Positions 36,074 through 44,204 of a DNA stretch of 64,000 nucleotides are shown here, one piece after another. The notes below the pieces were generated by a model. It saw only the letters and a program-made list of their open reading frames with translations, searched no databases and had not been told where the DNA came from. Numbering within the stretch: position 1 is the first letter of the stretch; each line of letters opens with the position of its first letter. This DNA comes from Acetobacteraceae bacterium H6797 (GTDB lineage: Bacteria > Pseudomonadota > Alphaproteobacteria > Acetobacterales > Acetobacteraceae), in the NCBI GenBank assembly GCA_015223225.1, contig JADFCQ010000007.1, forward strand, positions 248,001-312,000, in the 5' to 3' direction. The position numbers were made by a program, and so were the translations under genes.

Positions 36074-37903
36074 ATGCCGCTGGAAGACGAAGCACTGCCG
36101 GGCGATATCGGCGAGGTCCAACCACGCGAAGGGACTCGCGCGGCGCCGCGCGGCTGGATCGACGCCCGGCTGATCCATGCGGCGGCCCGGCTGCGCGGCT
36201 GGGTCCGGCGCGGCGAGGTGGGGCTCACCGCACTCGGCATCATCGCCGGCATCCTCAGCGGCACGCTGGCCTCTGCCATGGGCGCCGTCGCCAAGCTGAT
36301 GCATGGCCTGCTCTTCGGCCCCGGCGTCGTCACCGGGCTGAGCACCATCCGCGATGCCGATAGCTGGCGCCTGCTGCTGCTGCCGGCGGTGGGCGGGCTG
36401 GTGCTGGGCCTGGTCAATATCCTCATCAACCGCTGGCGGCCGCGCCAGCCGGTCGACCCCATCGAGGCCAATGCGCTTTACGGCGGCCGCATGTCCCGCG
36501 CCGACGGCATCGTGGTGGCGGTGCAGAACCTGATCTCCAACGGCTTCGGCGCCTCGGTGGGGCTCGAGGCGGGCTATACGCAGGTGGGCGGCGGCTTCTC
36601 CTCCTGGCTCGGGCAGCGTTTCGGGCTGCGGCGGGGGGATTTGCGCATCCTGGTCGGCTGCGGGGCGGCAGGCGCCATCGCGGCCGCTTTCGACGCGCCG
36701 CTGACCGGCGCCTTCTATGCCTTCGAACTGGTCATCGGCAGCTATGCCATCGCCTCCCTCGCCCCCGTGGTGGCCTCGGCCGTGGCGGCGACGCTCACCG
36801 CGCGGCTGCTGAGCGGGGAGACCTACCCTGTCCAGCCCGGCGGCGTACCCAGCCCGGATTGGCAGGGCTTCGTCCTCGCCATCCTGGTCGCAATTCTCTG
36901 CGCGGGCGTGGCGATCCTGCTGATGCGCGGGGTGGTGCGGGCCGAGGCGCTGATGAAGCGCTGCATTCCCTGGGCGGCGCTGCGCCCCGCGGTGGGCGGG
37001 CTCGCGGTGGGAGCCATGGCGCTGCTCTCGCCCGGCGTGCTCTCGGCCGGGCATGGCGCGCTGCATGTGGCCTTCAATACCGAGGGGCCGCTCGGGGCCG
37101 CGCTGCTGCTGCTGGGGCTCAAGGCCCTGGCCTCGGGAATTTCCATCGGCGCGGGCTTTCGCGGCGGCCTGTTCTTCGCCTCGCTGCTGCTGGGTGCGCT
37201 GCTGGGCAAGATTTTCGCCGGGCTGCTCATGCTGGCCGGGATGCCGCCGCTCGACCCGCTCTTCCTTGCCCTGGTCGGGATGAGCGCCTTCGGCACGGCG
37301 GTGATCGGCGCGCCCCTGGCCATGACTTTCCTGGCCTTGGAGAGCACCGGGAATTTCGCCGTGGCCGGCGCGGTGCTGACGGCGGTGACGGTTGCGGGCC
37401 TCGTGGTGCGGCGGACCTTCGGCTACTCCTTCGCCACCTGGCGCTTCCATCTGCGCGGCGAGACCATCCGCTCGGCGCATGACATCGGCTGGCTGCGGGA
37501 GCTTACCGTGGGCCGCATGATGCGCCGCGACGTGCGGACGGTGCGCAGCGACATGCGGCTGACTGGCTTCCGCCGCGAATTCCCCCTCGGCGCCACGGAA
37601 CTCGTGGTGGCGGTGGATGAGGCCGACCGCTACGCGGGCATCGTCGTCGTGGCCGAGGCCCATTCCGAGAGCAGCAAATCCGAGACGGTGGCCGAGCTGC
37701 TCCGCAAGCGCGACGTGGCGCTGCAGCCGGCGATGAATGCCAAGGAGGCCATGGCCGTCTTCGACCGCGCCGAGGCCGAGGCGCTCGCCGTGGTCGACGG
37801 GGCGGAGAGCCGCAAGGTCATCGGCCTGCTCACCGCGAGCCATGTGCTCCGCCGCTATGGCGAGGCGCTGGACCAGCGGCGGCGGGAGGAGATGGGGGAT
37901 TAG
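36074..37903 (+). CDS. ClC-family chloride channel/antiporter with C-terminal CBS region
   Basis: A 609-residue membrane protein. The ClC core spans about residues 50-435, with GASVGLEAGYTQVGGG in place of the usual GREGP motif: the gating Glu is kept but neighbours differ. GAGFRGGLFFASLLLGALLG replaces the GxFAP region. The C-terminal 150 residues (TVGRMMRRDVRTV, then AMAVFDRAEAEALAVVDG and VIGLLTASHVLRRY) form a CBS pair, which usually binds nucleotides and modulates transport. I chose the ATG at 36074 because CGGAG lies 6 bases upstream; the ATG at 36056 has no such site. Ion selectivity cannot be told from these altered motifs. Confidence 0.85.
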   Translation: MPLEDEALPGDIGEVQPREGTRAAPRGWIDARLIHAAARLRGWVRRGEVGLTALGIIAGILSGTLASAMGAVAKLMHGLLFGPGVVTGLSTIRDADSWRLLLLPAVGGLVLGLVNILINRWRPRQPVDPIEANALYGGRMSRADGIVVAVQNLISNGFGASVGLEAGYTQVGGGFSSWLGQRFGLRRGDLRILVGCGAAGAIAAAFDAPLTGAFYAFELVIGSYAIASLAPVVASAVAATLTARLLSGETYPVQPGGVPSPDWQGFVLAILVAILCAGVAILLMRGVVRAEALMKRCIPWAALRPAVGGLAVGAMALLSPGVLSAGHGALHVAFNTEGPLGAALLLLGLKALASGISIGAGFRGGLFFASLLLGALLGKIFAGLLMLAGMPPLDPLFLALVGMSAFGTAVIGAPLAMTFLALESTGNFAVAGAVLTAVTVAGLVVRRTFGYSFATWRFHLRGETIRSAHDIGWLRELTVGRMMRRDVRTVRSDMRLTGFRREFPLGATELVVAVDEADRYAGIVVVAEAHSESSKSETVAELLRKRDVALQPAMNAKEAMAVFDRAEAEALAVVDGAESRKVIGLLTASHVLRRYGEALDQRRREEMGD

Positions 37904-37920
37904 CCCCAGCCTCGGCCTCT

Positions 37921-38481
37921 TCAGCCCGCGACCAACGCCTTCACGCAGCGCTCGAAGGCGGCGAGGTCATGCCAGCGGCGATCGGCGGGGACTTCTTCCA
38001 GTTCCAGCACGCCGCCCGAGGCGATGATGCCGCCATCGATCATGAGATTGTCGTTCAGTCCGAAATCCTCGAGCGAGAGGCCCTCGGCATCCTCCCAATC
38101 GCCATCGGCGCGGCGGCGGGCCTTCTCGCCCAGGAAGGCGAGGGTGCGGGCGGAGAAATGCGTGGCGGTATTGCTGTAGCCCGCCACCTTGCCGCCCAAC
38201 CCGCGCATATAGCCCACCTCATAGACCGTGCCGGCATCGGCCGAGGGGCCGCGGAAGGGCGTGAGATTCGCGATCAGCGCATCGGCGGCGCGGATATGCG
38301 CCTCGTTCCGGAGCGCGATGGAAAGCCAGAGCCGGGGCTCGGCATCGGCCAGGGCATCGGGGCGCGGGTCGAGCGGGAAGATGCCTTCGGCGCCGTGACG
38401 GGCGCAGATGGCCTTCTTCTCCGCCGCCAGGGCGAGGGCATCGGCCAGGAAAACCTCCGGCCCGGCTAGGTAGATCCGCAT
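37921..38481 (-). CDS. Nucleoside 2-deoxyribosyltransferase-family protein
   Basis: A 186-residue protein beginning MRIYLAGPEVF, the family's N-terminal strand and loop. FRGPSADAGTVYEVGYMRGLGGKVAGYS carries the Asp and Glu expected at the active site (landmarks only). Members swap bases between deoxyribonucleosides or hydrolyse nucleotide N-glycosidic bonds. It is probably cytosolic and involved in nucleotide salvage or cleansing. The ATG at 38481 gives the canonical start, though the ribosome site is weak. It is divergent from the esterase gene at 38564. Confidence 0.85.
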   Translation of the reverse strand: MRIYLAGPEVFLADALALAAEKKAICARHGAEGIFPLDPRPDALADAEPRLWLSIALRNEAHIRAADALIANLTPFRGPSADAGTVYEVGYMRGLGGKVAGYSNTATHFSARTLAFLGEKARRRADGDWEDAEGLSLEDFGLNDNLMIDGGIIASGGVLELEEVPADRRWHDLAAFERCVKALVAG

Positions 38482-38563
38482 GGGGGCAGCATTTGGAGAC
38501 TCGCCGGCCCTTGTCAATCGCGCGCGGCCCCGCAGGATGGCCCCAGACCGCGAAGGGCCGGAG

Positions 38564-39391
38564 ATGGACCTCGAAGCCGAATACAACAACCGCGCCCGCG
38601 TGCCGGGCCACCCCGCCATCATCGCCGGCTGGCAGCGCGACGCCGCCGCCTGGCGCGCGGCCTGCCCGAGGGCCGAGCTGGACCTCGCCTATGGCGAGAG
38701 CGCGCGGGAGAAGCTCGACCTCTTCTGGCCGGAGGGGCGGGATGAGGCGCCGATGGCGATCTTCATCCATGGCGGCTACTGGCAGGCGCTGGACAAGAAT
38801 TTCCACAGCCATTGCGCGCGCGGGTTGGTGGAGCGCGGCATCGCCGTGGCTGTGCCGAGCTATGACCTATGCCCCCAGGTGACGATGGAGACCATCGTGG
38901 CGCAGATGCGCGCCGCCGCGCTGTTCCTCTGGCGCCGGCATGGCCGCCGCCTCTTCGCCTATGGCCATTCGGCGGGCGGGCACCTTTCGGCGATGCTCGC
39001 GGCGACCGATTGGGCGGCGCTCGGCGCGACCGATGGGACGGCGCTCCGCGCCCCGGCGCGGCTGGTGCCGGCCATCGGGCCGATTTCCGGGGTTTTTGAG
39101 CTGGAGCCGCTGCTGGGCACCTCCGTCGCGGAGAAGCTGGGGCTCGACCAGGCGCGGGCCAGGGCGCTGTCGCCGCGCTTCTTCGCCCCGCCGGCGGAGG
39201 TGGCGGTGCATGCGGTGGTGGGCGGGGCCGAGAGCGGGGAATTCATCCGCCAGACCCGCGACTTCGCCACCGCCTGGGGCGGCACGGCCGAGGAAGCGCC
39301 GGGCGAGGACCACTTCACCGTCATCGCGCCCCTGGCCGATGCGGCTTCGGCGATGGTCGAGCGGTTCGCGGGGATGGTGCCGGTGGGGTGA
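38564..39391 (+). CDS. Alpha/beta hydrolase, arylformamidase/esterase-like
   Basis: A 275-residue hydrolase. FIHGGYWQALDK near residue 65 is the HGG(Y)W oxyanion motif of kynurenine formamidase-like and hormone-sensitive-lipase-like esterases. YGHSAGGHLSAML near 125 supplies the nucleophilic Ser, and EDHFTVI near the C-terminus supplies the His. The N-terminal YNNRARVPGHPAII is common in formamidase-like members. AGGGCCGGAG precedes the ATG at 38564. No other kynurenine-pathway genes are adjacent, so the real substrate is uncertain. It is the last gene before the CRISPR leader. Confidence 0.82.
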   Translation: MDLEAEYNNRARVPGHPAIIAGWQRDAAAWRAACPRAELDLAYGESAREKLDLFWPEGRDEAPMAIFIHGGYWQALDKNFHSHCARGLVERGIAVAVPSYDLCPQVTMETIVAQMRAAALFLWRRHGRRLFAYGHSAGGHLSAMLAATDWAALGATDGTALRAPARLVPAIGPISGVFELEPLLGTSVAEKLGLDQARARALSPRFFAPPAEVAVHAVVGGAESGEFIRQTRDFATAWGGTAEEAPGEDHFTVIAPLADAASAMVERFAGMVPVG

Positions 39392-39512
39392 GGTGGGGGG
39401 TGGATTTGGTGTTGGTGAATTAGGTGTCTTTCGTAATGATCTGAGGGGCGCCGAGGCTGGTAGATCTTTGACAATTGAAAAAGGAGTTTTGAGTCAGTAG
39501 TTTCTGGGAAGA
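39392..39512 (+). promoter_or_regulatory. CRISPR leader
   Basis: An AT-richer 121-base stretch just left of the first repeat. It contains TTTGACAATTGAAAAAGGAG (TTGACA at 39468-39473, a possible -35 box) and ends TCAGTAGTTTCTGGGAAGA. The degenerate repeat lies at the opposite end of the array, and the repeat orientation matches transcribed type I-E repeats, so transcription and spacer acquisition should occur from this side. No clear -10 box or IHF site could be fixed. Confidence 0.75.
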
Positions 39513-42043
39513 GTGTTCCCCGCAGGCGCGGGGATGAACCGCAGTCGCGCGATACCATCATGGCCTTCTTCACGTGTTCCCCGCAGGCGCGGGGATGAAC
39601 CGTGGGCAACGCCCTTTACGGACCCCTCTGGCAGGTGTTCCCCGCAGGCGCGGGGATGAACCGACCTGCTCTGGTTGGAGGTGGTGAACCGTTCGGTGTT
39701 CCCCGCAGGCGCGGGGATGAACCGACGGTCTTGCGGGCCATCTCGTCCCACCACTGGTGTTCCCCGCAGGCGCGGGGATGAACCGGGCCAGATCACCGCC
39801 GTCGAGGTGGGCATCCTGTGTTCCCCGCAGGCGCGGGGATGAACCGGCCCGCGGCATCGGCGATCTCTCGCCAGTCGTGTGTTCCCCGCAGGCGCGGGGA
39901 TGAACCGCTGGCCCCGTCGCCGATGCTGGCCCCGTCGCCGTGTTCCCCGCAGGCGCGGGGATGAACCGGCCACCATCCTGCCCTCCGTCGCCGTGGATAT
40001 GTGTTCCCCGCAGGCGCGGGGATGAACCGGCCTACGCCTCGGCCATCAAGCGCGGCGCGACGTGTTCCCCGCAGGCGCGGGGATGAACCGGAGGCCCGGC
40101 AAATGACCCGCTATATCCTGATGTGTTCCCCGCAGGCGCGGGGATGAACCGTTGCCTGAGGGACCGCGCGGCTGGTCGCTGGGGTGTTCCCCGCAGGCGC
40201 GGGGATGAACCGGCCTATCTGGACCGCGCCGTGCCGGCTTACGTGTGTTCCCCGCAGGCGCGGGGATGAACCGCTGATCGCCGTGGTGCGGGTCAACTGG
40301 TCGGAGTGTTCCCCGCAGGCGCGGGGATGAACCGATGGGCTGACCGCTCGAATTGGTCACGGTGACGTGTTCCCCGCAGGCGCGGGGATGAACCGCCGCA
40401 GTGCAAGACGCGTCAGCGGCCGGGCGGGTGTTCCCCGCAGGCGCGGGGATGAACCGGCCACCAATAACCCCTGGTATCTCGTCACGCCGTGTTCCCCGCA
40501 GGCGCGGGGATGAACCGCCGCAGGCTTGGATCCTCTTGCAGGCGTATCAGTGTTCCCCGCAGGCGCGGGGATGAACCGCAGCCCCTTGGCACGCGCCACG
40601 AGAGCGGGGTGTGTTCCCCGCAGGCGCGGGGATGAACCGGTGGCGCGCATCTTGCACAGGCGGCAGGGTGAGTGTTCCCCGCAGGCGCGGGGATGAACCG
40701 CGCCGCGTAGGTCATTTGGGCTTGTCTCCACCGTGTTCCCCGCAGGCGCGGGGATGAACCGCGACGCTGCCCGCGATGATGCCGAGACTGCATGTGTTCC
40801 CCGCAGGCGCGGGGATGAACCGCGCGGGAGGCCGCTGGTCCTGTCCCGCCCCGAGTGTTCCCCGCAGGCGCGGGGATGAACCCCCGCCATTCCCCTATTC
40901 GTGCTGGTCCGCCAGGTGTTCCCCGCAGGCGCGGGGATGAACCGCGCCCCGAATTGCCTCAGGGGCACGTCGAGGGGTGTTCCCCGCAGGCGCGGGGATG
41001 AACCGACAGCCTCATGGCTGCTGCTGATCGCGGGTTGGTGTTCCCCGCAGGCGCGGGGATGAACCGGCTTTCGACGGCGCGGAGAACGTGATCCGAGGGT
41101 GTTCCCCGCAGGCGCGGGGATGAACCGGGGCAGCTCACCGCCGTCGAGGTCGGCATTCTGTGTTCCCCGCAGGCGCGGGGATGAACCGCCGGTGATGCGC
41201 AGCGCGGGATGGCTGATGGCGTGTTCCCCGCAGGCGCGGGGATGAACCGTCGCTGCTGGTGCCGCGGCACAGGACGATCACGTGTTCCCCGCAGGCGCGG
41301 GGATGAACCGGTGACGGTGAGGGAGATGCTCCCCTTGGCCTTGTGTTCCCCGCAGGCGCGGGGATGAACCGCGCTCGGGGGTTCGTCAACGCGCTCGGCG
41401 AACGTGTTCCCCGCAGGCGCGGGGATGAACCGTGGTGCGGGTCGAATACCTCAATGACGTGGTCGTGTTCCCCGCAGGCGCGGGGATGAACCGCTGGCCA
41501 GCGCCAACGCCGCGGCTTTTCCGGTGTGTTCCCCGCAGGCGCGGGGATGAACCGCTGCCGTGCTGTTGAAGTAGGCGAAACCGCAGGTGTTCCCCGCAGG
41601 CGCGGGGATGAACCGGGCGTGACCGAGGCGTCGCCCGTGCGCTCCATGTGTTCCCCGCAGGCGCGGGGATGAACCGGATGAGGCGGAAGGCCTCCTCCAC
41701 GTCTTCGCGTGTTCCCCGCAGGCGCGGGGATGAACCGAAACCTCATCGGATAGCAGGTGGAATGGGAAAGTGTTCCCCGCAGGCGCGGGGATGAACCGTT
41801 GTTGAAGCGGCGCTTGTGGCCGCCGGTAGAGTGTTCCCCGCAGGCGCGGGGATGAACCGCGGACGCGGCCGATCTGGTGACGCAGGCGGGCGTGTTCCCC
41901 GCAGGCGCGGGGATGAACCGACCGCGCTGGACGTGATGCGCGCGGAACCCCGGGTGTTCCCCGCAGGCGCGGGGATGAACCGTCCATGGCCAAGCGGCTA
42001 TGGCTGCCCACGGCGTGTTCCCCGTACACGCGGGGACGCTCCA
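39513..42043 (+). CRISPR. Type I-E-like CRISPR array, 42 repeats and 41 spacers
   Basis: 29-base repeats, beginning GTGTTCCCCGCAGG and ending CGCGGGGATGAACCG, occur every 61 bases with 32-base spacers. The repeat has the GTTCCCCGC / GCGGGGA palindrome of type I-E repeats. Repeats are identical except number 23 (40855-40883, last base C instead of G) and the terminal one (42015-42043), which is degenerate (GTACACG in the middle, GACGCTCCA at the end). Spacer 40 (41921-41953) has 33 bases. The degenerate end and the AT-rich leader on the left set the orientation. No cas genes lie within 39 kb to the left or 22 kb to the right. Confidence 0.98.
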
Positions 42044-42075
42044 CCTCCCTCGCCCCAGCCATCTCCACGAAGGCG

Positions 42076-42094
42076 ATTGCAAAGCACTCGCAAT
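42076..42094. promoter_or_regulatory. Candidate Fur-type iron box
   Basis: ATTGCAAAGCACTCGCAAT is an inverted repeat (ATTGC-N9-GCAAT) about 60 bases before the first start of the FecCD-type operon. TTGCAA-rich palindromes resemble the Fur/Mur boxes described for alphaproteobacteria. The importer context supports iron control. Confidence 0.4.
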
Positions 42095-42137
42095 AGGACT
42101 AGCGAGGCCCTCCTATTTCCCGCCGGGAGGGTTCTCT

Positions 42138-42179
42138 ATGCCGCCATGCCTGCCTGGACTGATGGAGCGCCTGTCGTGA
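42138..42179 (+). CDS. Possible 13-residue leader peptide of the FecCD-type operon
   Basis: An ATG at 42138 has GGGAGG 7 bases upstream and encodes MPPCLPGLMERLS; its TGA overlaps the GTG start of the permease at 42176 (GTGA). The ribosome site matches this ORF better than the in-frame ATG at 42146. It may couple permease translation to a leader, or be chance. Confidence 0.3.
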   Translation: MPPCLPGLMERLS

Positions 42180-43246
42180 GCGGCGCGAGCCTCGCCGGGC
42201 AGCGCAGCGAAAGCGGCCTCGCGCAGGGCTATGCGCGCTTCGTCCGCCGCCGCGTCTGGATCATGGCCGCGATGGCGGTGGCGCTCGTCGCCTCGCTCCT
42301 CACCGATATCGCGACGGGGCCGGCGGCGCTGCCGATCCACACCATCCTCTCCGGCCTCATCGACCCCGAAAGCCTCTCGCGCCCGCTTCGGGTTATCCTG
42401 TGGGACGTGCGGCTGCCCTATGCGATCATGGCGGTGATCGTCGGCGCCTCGCTCGGCCTCGCGGGCGCCGAGATGCAGACGGCGCTCAACAACCCCCTGG
42501 CCAGCCCCTTCACCCTGGGCGTCTCGGCCGCCGCCACGTTGGGGGCCGCGCTGGCCATCGTCTTCGGCGTCTCCAAGCTGGGGCTCTCGGCGACGGTGCT
42601 CATCCCCGCCATGGCCTTCGCCTTCGCCGCCGGCACGGCCGTGCTGGTGCAATTCCTCGCCAAGCTGCGCGGGGCGGGGGTGGAGACGGTGGTGCTCTTC
42701 GGCATCGCGCTCGTCTTCGCGCTCAATGCCCTGGTGGCGCTGGTGCAGTTCGTGGCCGATGCCGATACGCTGCAGCAGATCGTCTTCTGGTCCATGGGCA
42801 GCCTTTCGCGGGCCACCTGGGGCAAGATCATGGTGGTGGCCATCGTCTTCGGCCTCTGCTTCCCCTTCGCGCTCCGCCAGGTCTGGGCCATGACGGCGCT
42901 GCGGGCGGGCGAGGCCCAGGCCGCCTCGCTCGGCATCGATGTGGACCGGCTTCGCCTCGTGGTCATGCTGCGCTCGAGCCTGCTGGCCGCGGCGGCCGTG
43001 AGCTTCGTGGGCACGATCGGCTTCGTCGGCCTGGTGGGCCCGCATATGGCCCGGCTGATGCTCGGCGAGGACCATCGCTTCTACCTGCCCGGCGCGGCCC
43101 TTTGCGGCGCGCTGGTGCTCTCGCTGGCCTCCATCGCGTCCAAGACGATCATCCCGGGCCTCATCATCCCGGTCGGCATCGTGACCTCGCTGGTGGGCAT
43201 CCCGCTCTTCGTCGCGCTGATCTTCGGCAAGGGGCGCCGGGCGTGA
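42176..43246 (+). CDS. FecCD-family ABC transporter permease (iron-siderophore/cobalamin type)
   Basis: A 356-residue membrane protein with about nine to ten predicted helices. FecCD marks are RLPYAIMAVIVGASLGLAGAEMQTALNNPLASPFTLGVS (landmarks; normally R-P-R-x-G-A-G-L-Q-NPLA-P--LG-) and GTIGFVGLVGPHMARLMLGEDHR, the ATPase-contact loop. It forms the channel for iron-siderophore, haem or B12-type compounds. I chose GTG 42176, which has GGAG 8 bases upstream and overlaps the leader-ORF stop; ATG 42146 is an alternative. Its stop overlaps the ATPase start by GTGA. No binding protein or TonB receptor is present. Confidence 0.9.
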   Translation: MSGASLAGQRSESGLAQGYARFVRRRVWIMAAMAVALVASLLTDIATGPAALPIHTILSGLIDPESLSRPLRVILWDVRLPYAIMAVIVGASLGLAGAEMQTALNNPLASPFTLGVSAAATLGAALAIVFGVSKLGLSATVLIPAMAFAFAAGTAVLVQFLAKLRGAGVETVVLFGIALVFALNALVALVQFVADADTLQQIVFWSMGSLSRATWGKIMVVAIVFGLCFPFALRQVWAMTALRAGEAQAASLGIDVDRLRLVVMLRSSLLAAAAVSFVGTIGFVGLVGPHMARLMLGEDHRFYLPGAALCGALVLSLASIASKTIIPGLIIPVGIVTSLVGIPLFVALIFGKGRRA

Positions 43247-44043
43247 GCGAGCGGGGTTTCCTTCTGGAAGGGCTGACGGCCGGTTATGCGGGGCGGGAGG
43301 TGCTGCGCGGCTTCACCCTGCCCGAGACGCTGGCCCCCGGCACGCTGCTGGCGCTGATCGGGGCCAATGGGGCGGGCAAGTCCACCCTGCTCCGGGCCGT
43401 CGCGGGCCTGGGCAAGAGCAAGGGGCGGATCGAGATGGATGGCGTCGCCCTGCCCGGGCTGAAGCCGCTCGCCCGCGCCCGGATGGTGGGCTACCTGCCG
43501 CAGACCCTGCCGCCGCCCACGCCGCTCGTCGCCTATGAGGCCGTGCTGTCCGCCTGCCGCGCCGTGCGGGGCGATCTGGACGCGGCCGGGGCCGAGGCCG
43601 CCATCGCCCGCGCCTTCGACGGGCTCGGCATCGGCCATCTGGCGCTGCGGCGGATGGACCAGCTCTCGGGCGGCCAGCGGCAGATGGTGGGCCTCGCCCA
43701 GGTGCTGGTGCGCGAGCCGGGGCTGCTGCTGCTCGACGAGCCGACCAGCGCGCTCGACCTGCGCTGGCAGCTTTCCGTGCTGGGCGCGGTGCGCGAGGCG
43801 GTGCAGCGTTCGGGCTCGGTCGCGATCCTGGCCATGCATGACATCAACCTGGCACTGCGCCTCTGCGATCAGGTGGCCGTGCTGGCCGAGGGCCAGGTCT
43901 TGGCCTGCGGCGAGCCCGCCGAGGTGGTGAGCGCCGAGGTGCTGGCCCGCGCCTTCGGCGTGGTCGCGCGGGTGGAGCGCTGCTCGCAGGGGGCGCCGGT
44001 GCTGCTGGTGGACGGCGCGATCGAGAGCGGCGACCGGCTTTAG
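43243..44043 (+). CDS. FecE/BtuD-type ABC transporter ATP-binding protein
   Basis: A 266-residue ATPase. Walker A is GANGAGKST (residues 40-48), the Q-loop is in VGYLPQ, the signature is LSGGQRQMVGLAQVL, Walker B is LLLLDEPTSALDL and the switch His is in AMHDINLAL. It energises the FecCD-type permease encoded just upstream; the GTG start overlaps the permease stop by four bases. The TAG stop at 44041-44043 lies at the edge of the small inverted-repeat element. Confidence 0.92.
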   Translation: MSERGFLLEGLTAGYAGREVLRGFTLPETLAPGTLLALIGANGAGKSTLLRAVAGLGKSKGRIEMDGVALPGLKPLARARMVGYLPQTLPPPTPLVAYEAVLSACRAVRGDLDAAGAEAAIARAFDGLGIGHLALRRMDQLSGGQRQMVGLAQVLVREPGLLLLDEPTSALDLRWQLSVLGAVREAVQRSGSVAILAMHDINLALRLCDQVAVLAEGQVLACGEPAEVVSAEVLARAFGVVARVERCSQGAPVLLVDGAIESGDRL

Positions 44044-44204
44044 AGGCCGTTTCATAAAGCTGGCCGGTCGGCTCCGGCAGCCTTTTCCGCGCCAGTATCG
44101 TTGGCGGTTTGGCCAAGTGTCTCGCATTTGGCCTGCGCCGCCGCCTGTGTGGCACGAAAACTGGCCGGAGCCTCAGCCGCCAGCTGAAACAGTCGCTTAG
44201 AGGC
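44040..44204. mobile_element. Small MITE-like inverted-repeat element with target duplication
   Basis: TTAGAGGC occurs at both edges (44040-44047 and 44197-44204). Between them lie about 149 bases whose two ends are imperfect inverted copies for roughly 45 bases: GTTTCATAAAGCTGGCCGG on the left matches GTTTCAGCTGGCGG on the right strand complement, and GGCTCCGG recurs in both arms. An alternative reading is a 3-base TTA duplication with ends GAGGCCGTTTCA / GCGACTGTTTCA, as in IS5-type elements of the IS1031 group. There is no transposase. The stop codons of both convergent neighbours fall in the duplicated bases. Confidence 0.5.

Noticed and set aside
42015..42043. Start of a second array
   Set aside because: The altered repeat is the degenerate terminal repeat of the same array; no repeat follows it.
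39494..42082. Several open frames across the array encoding repeats such as HPRACGEH, SSPRLRGT and RFIPAPAGNT
   Set aside because: They are readings of the CRISPR repeats in the three minus-strand frames with spacers in between; the 61-base period explains them fully.
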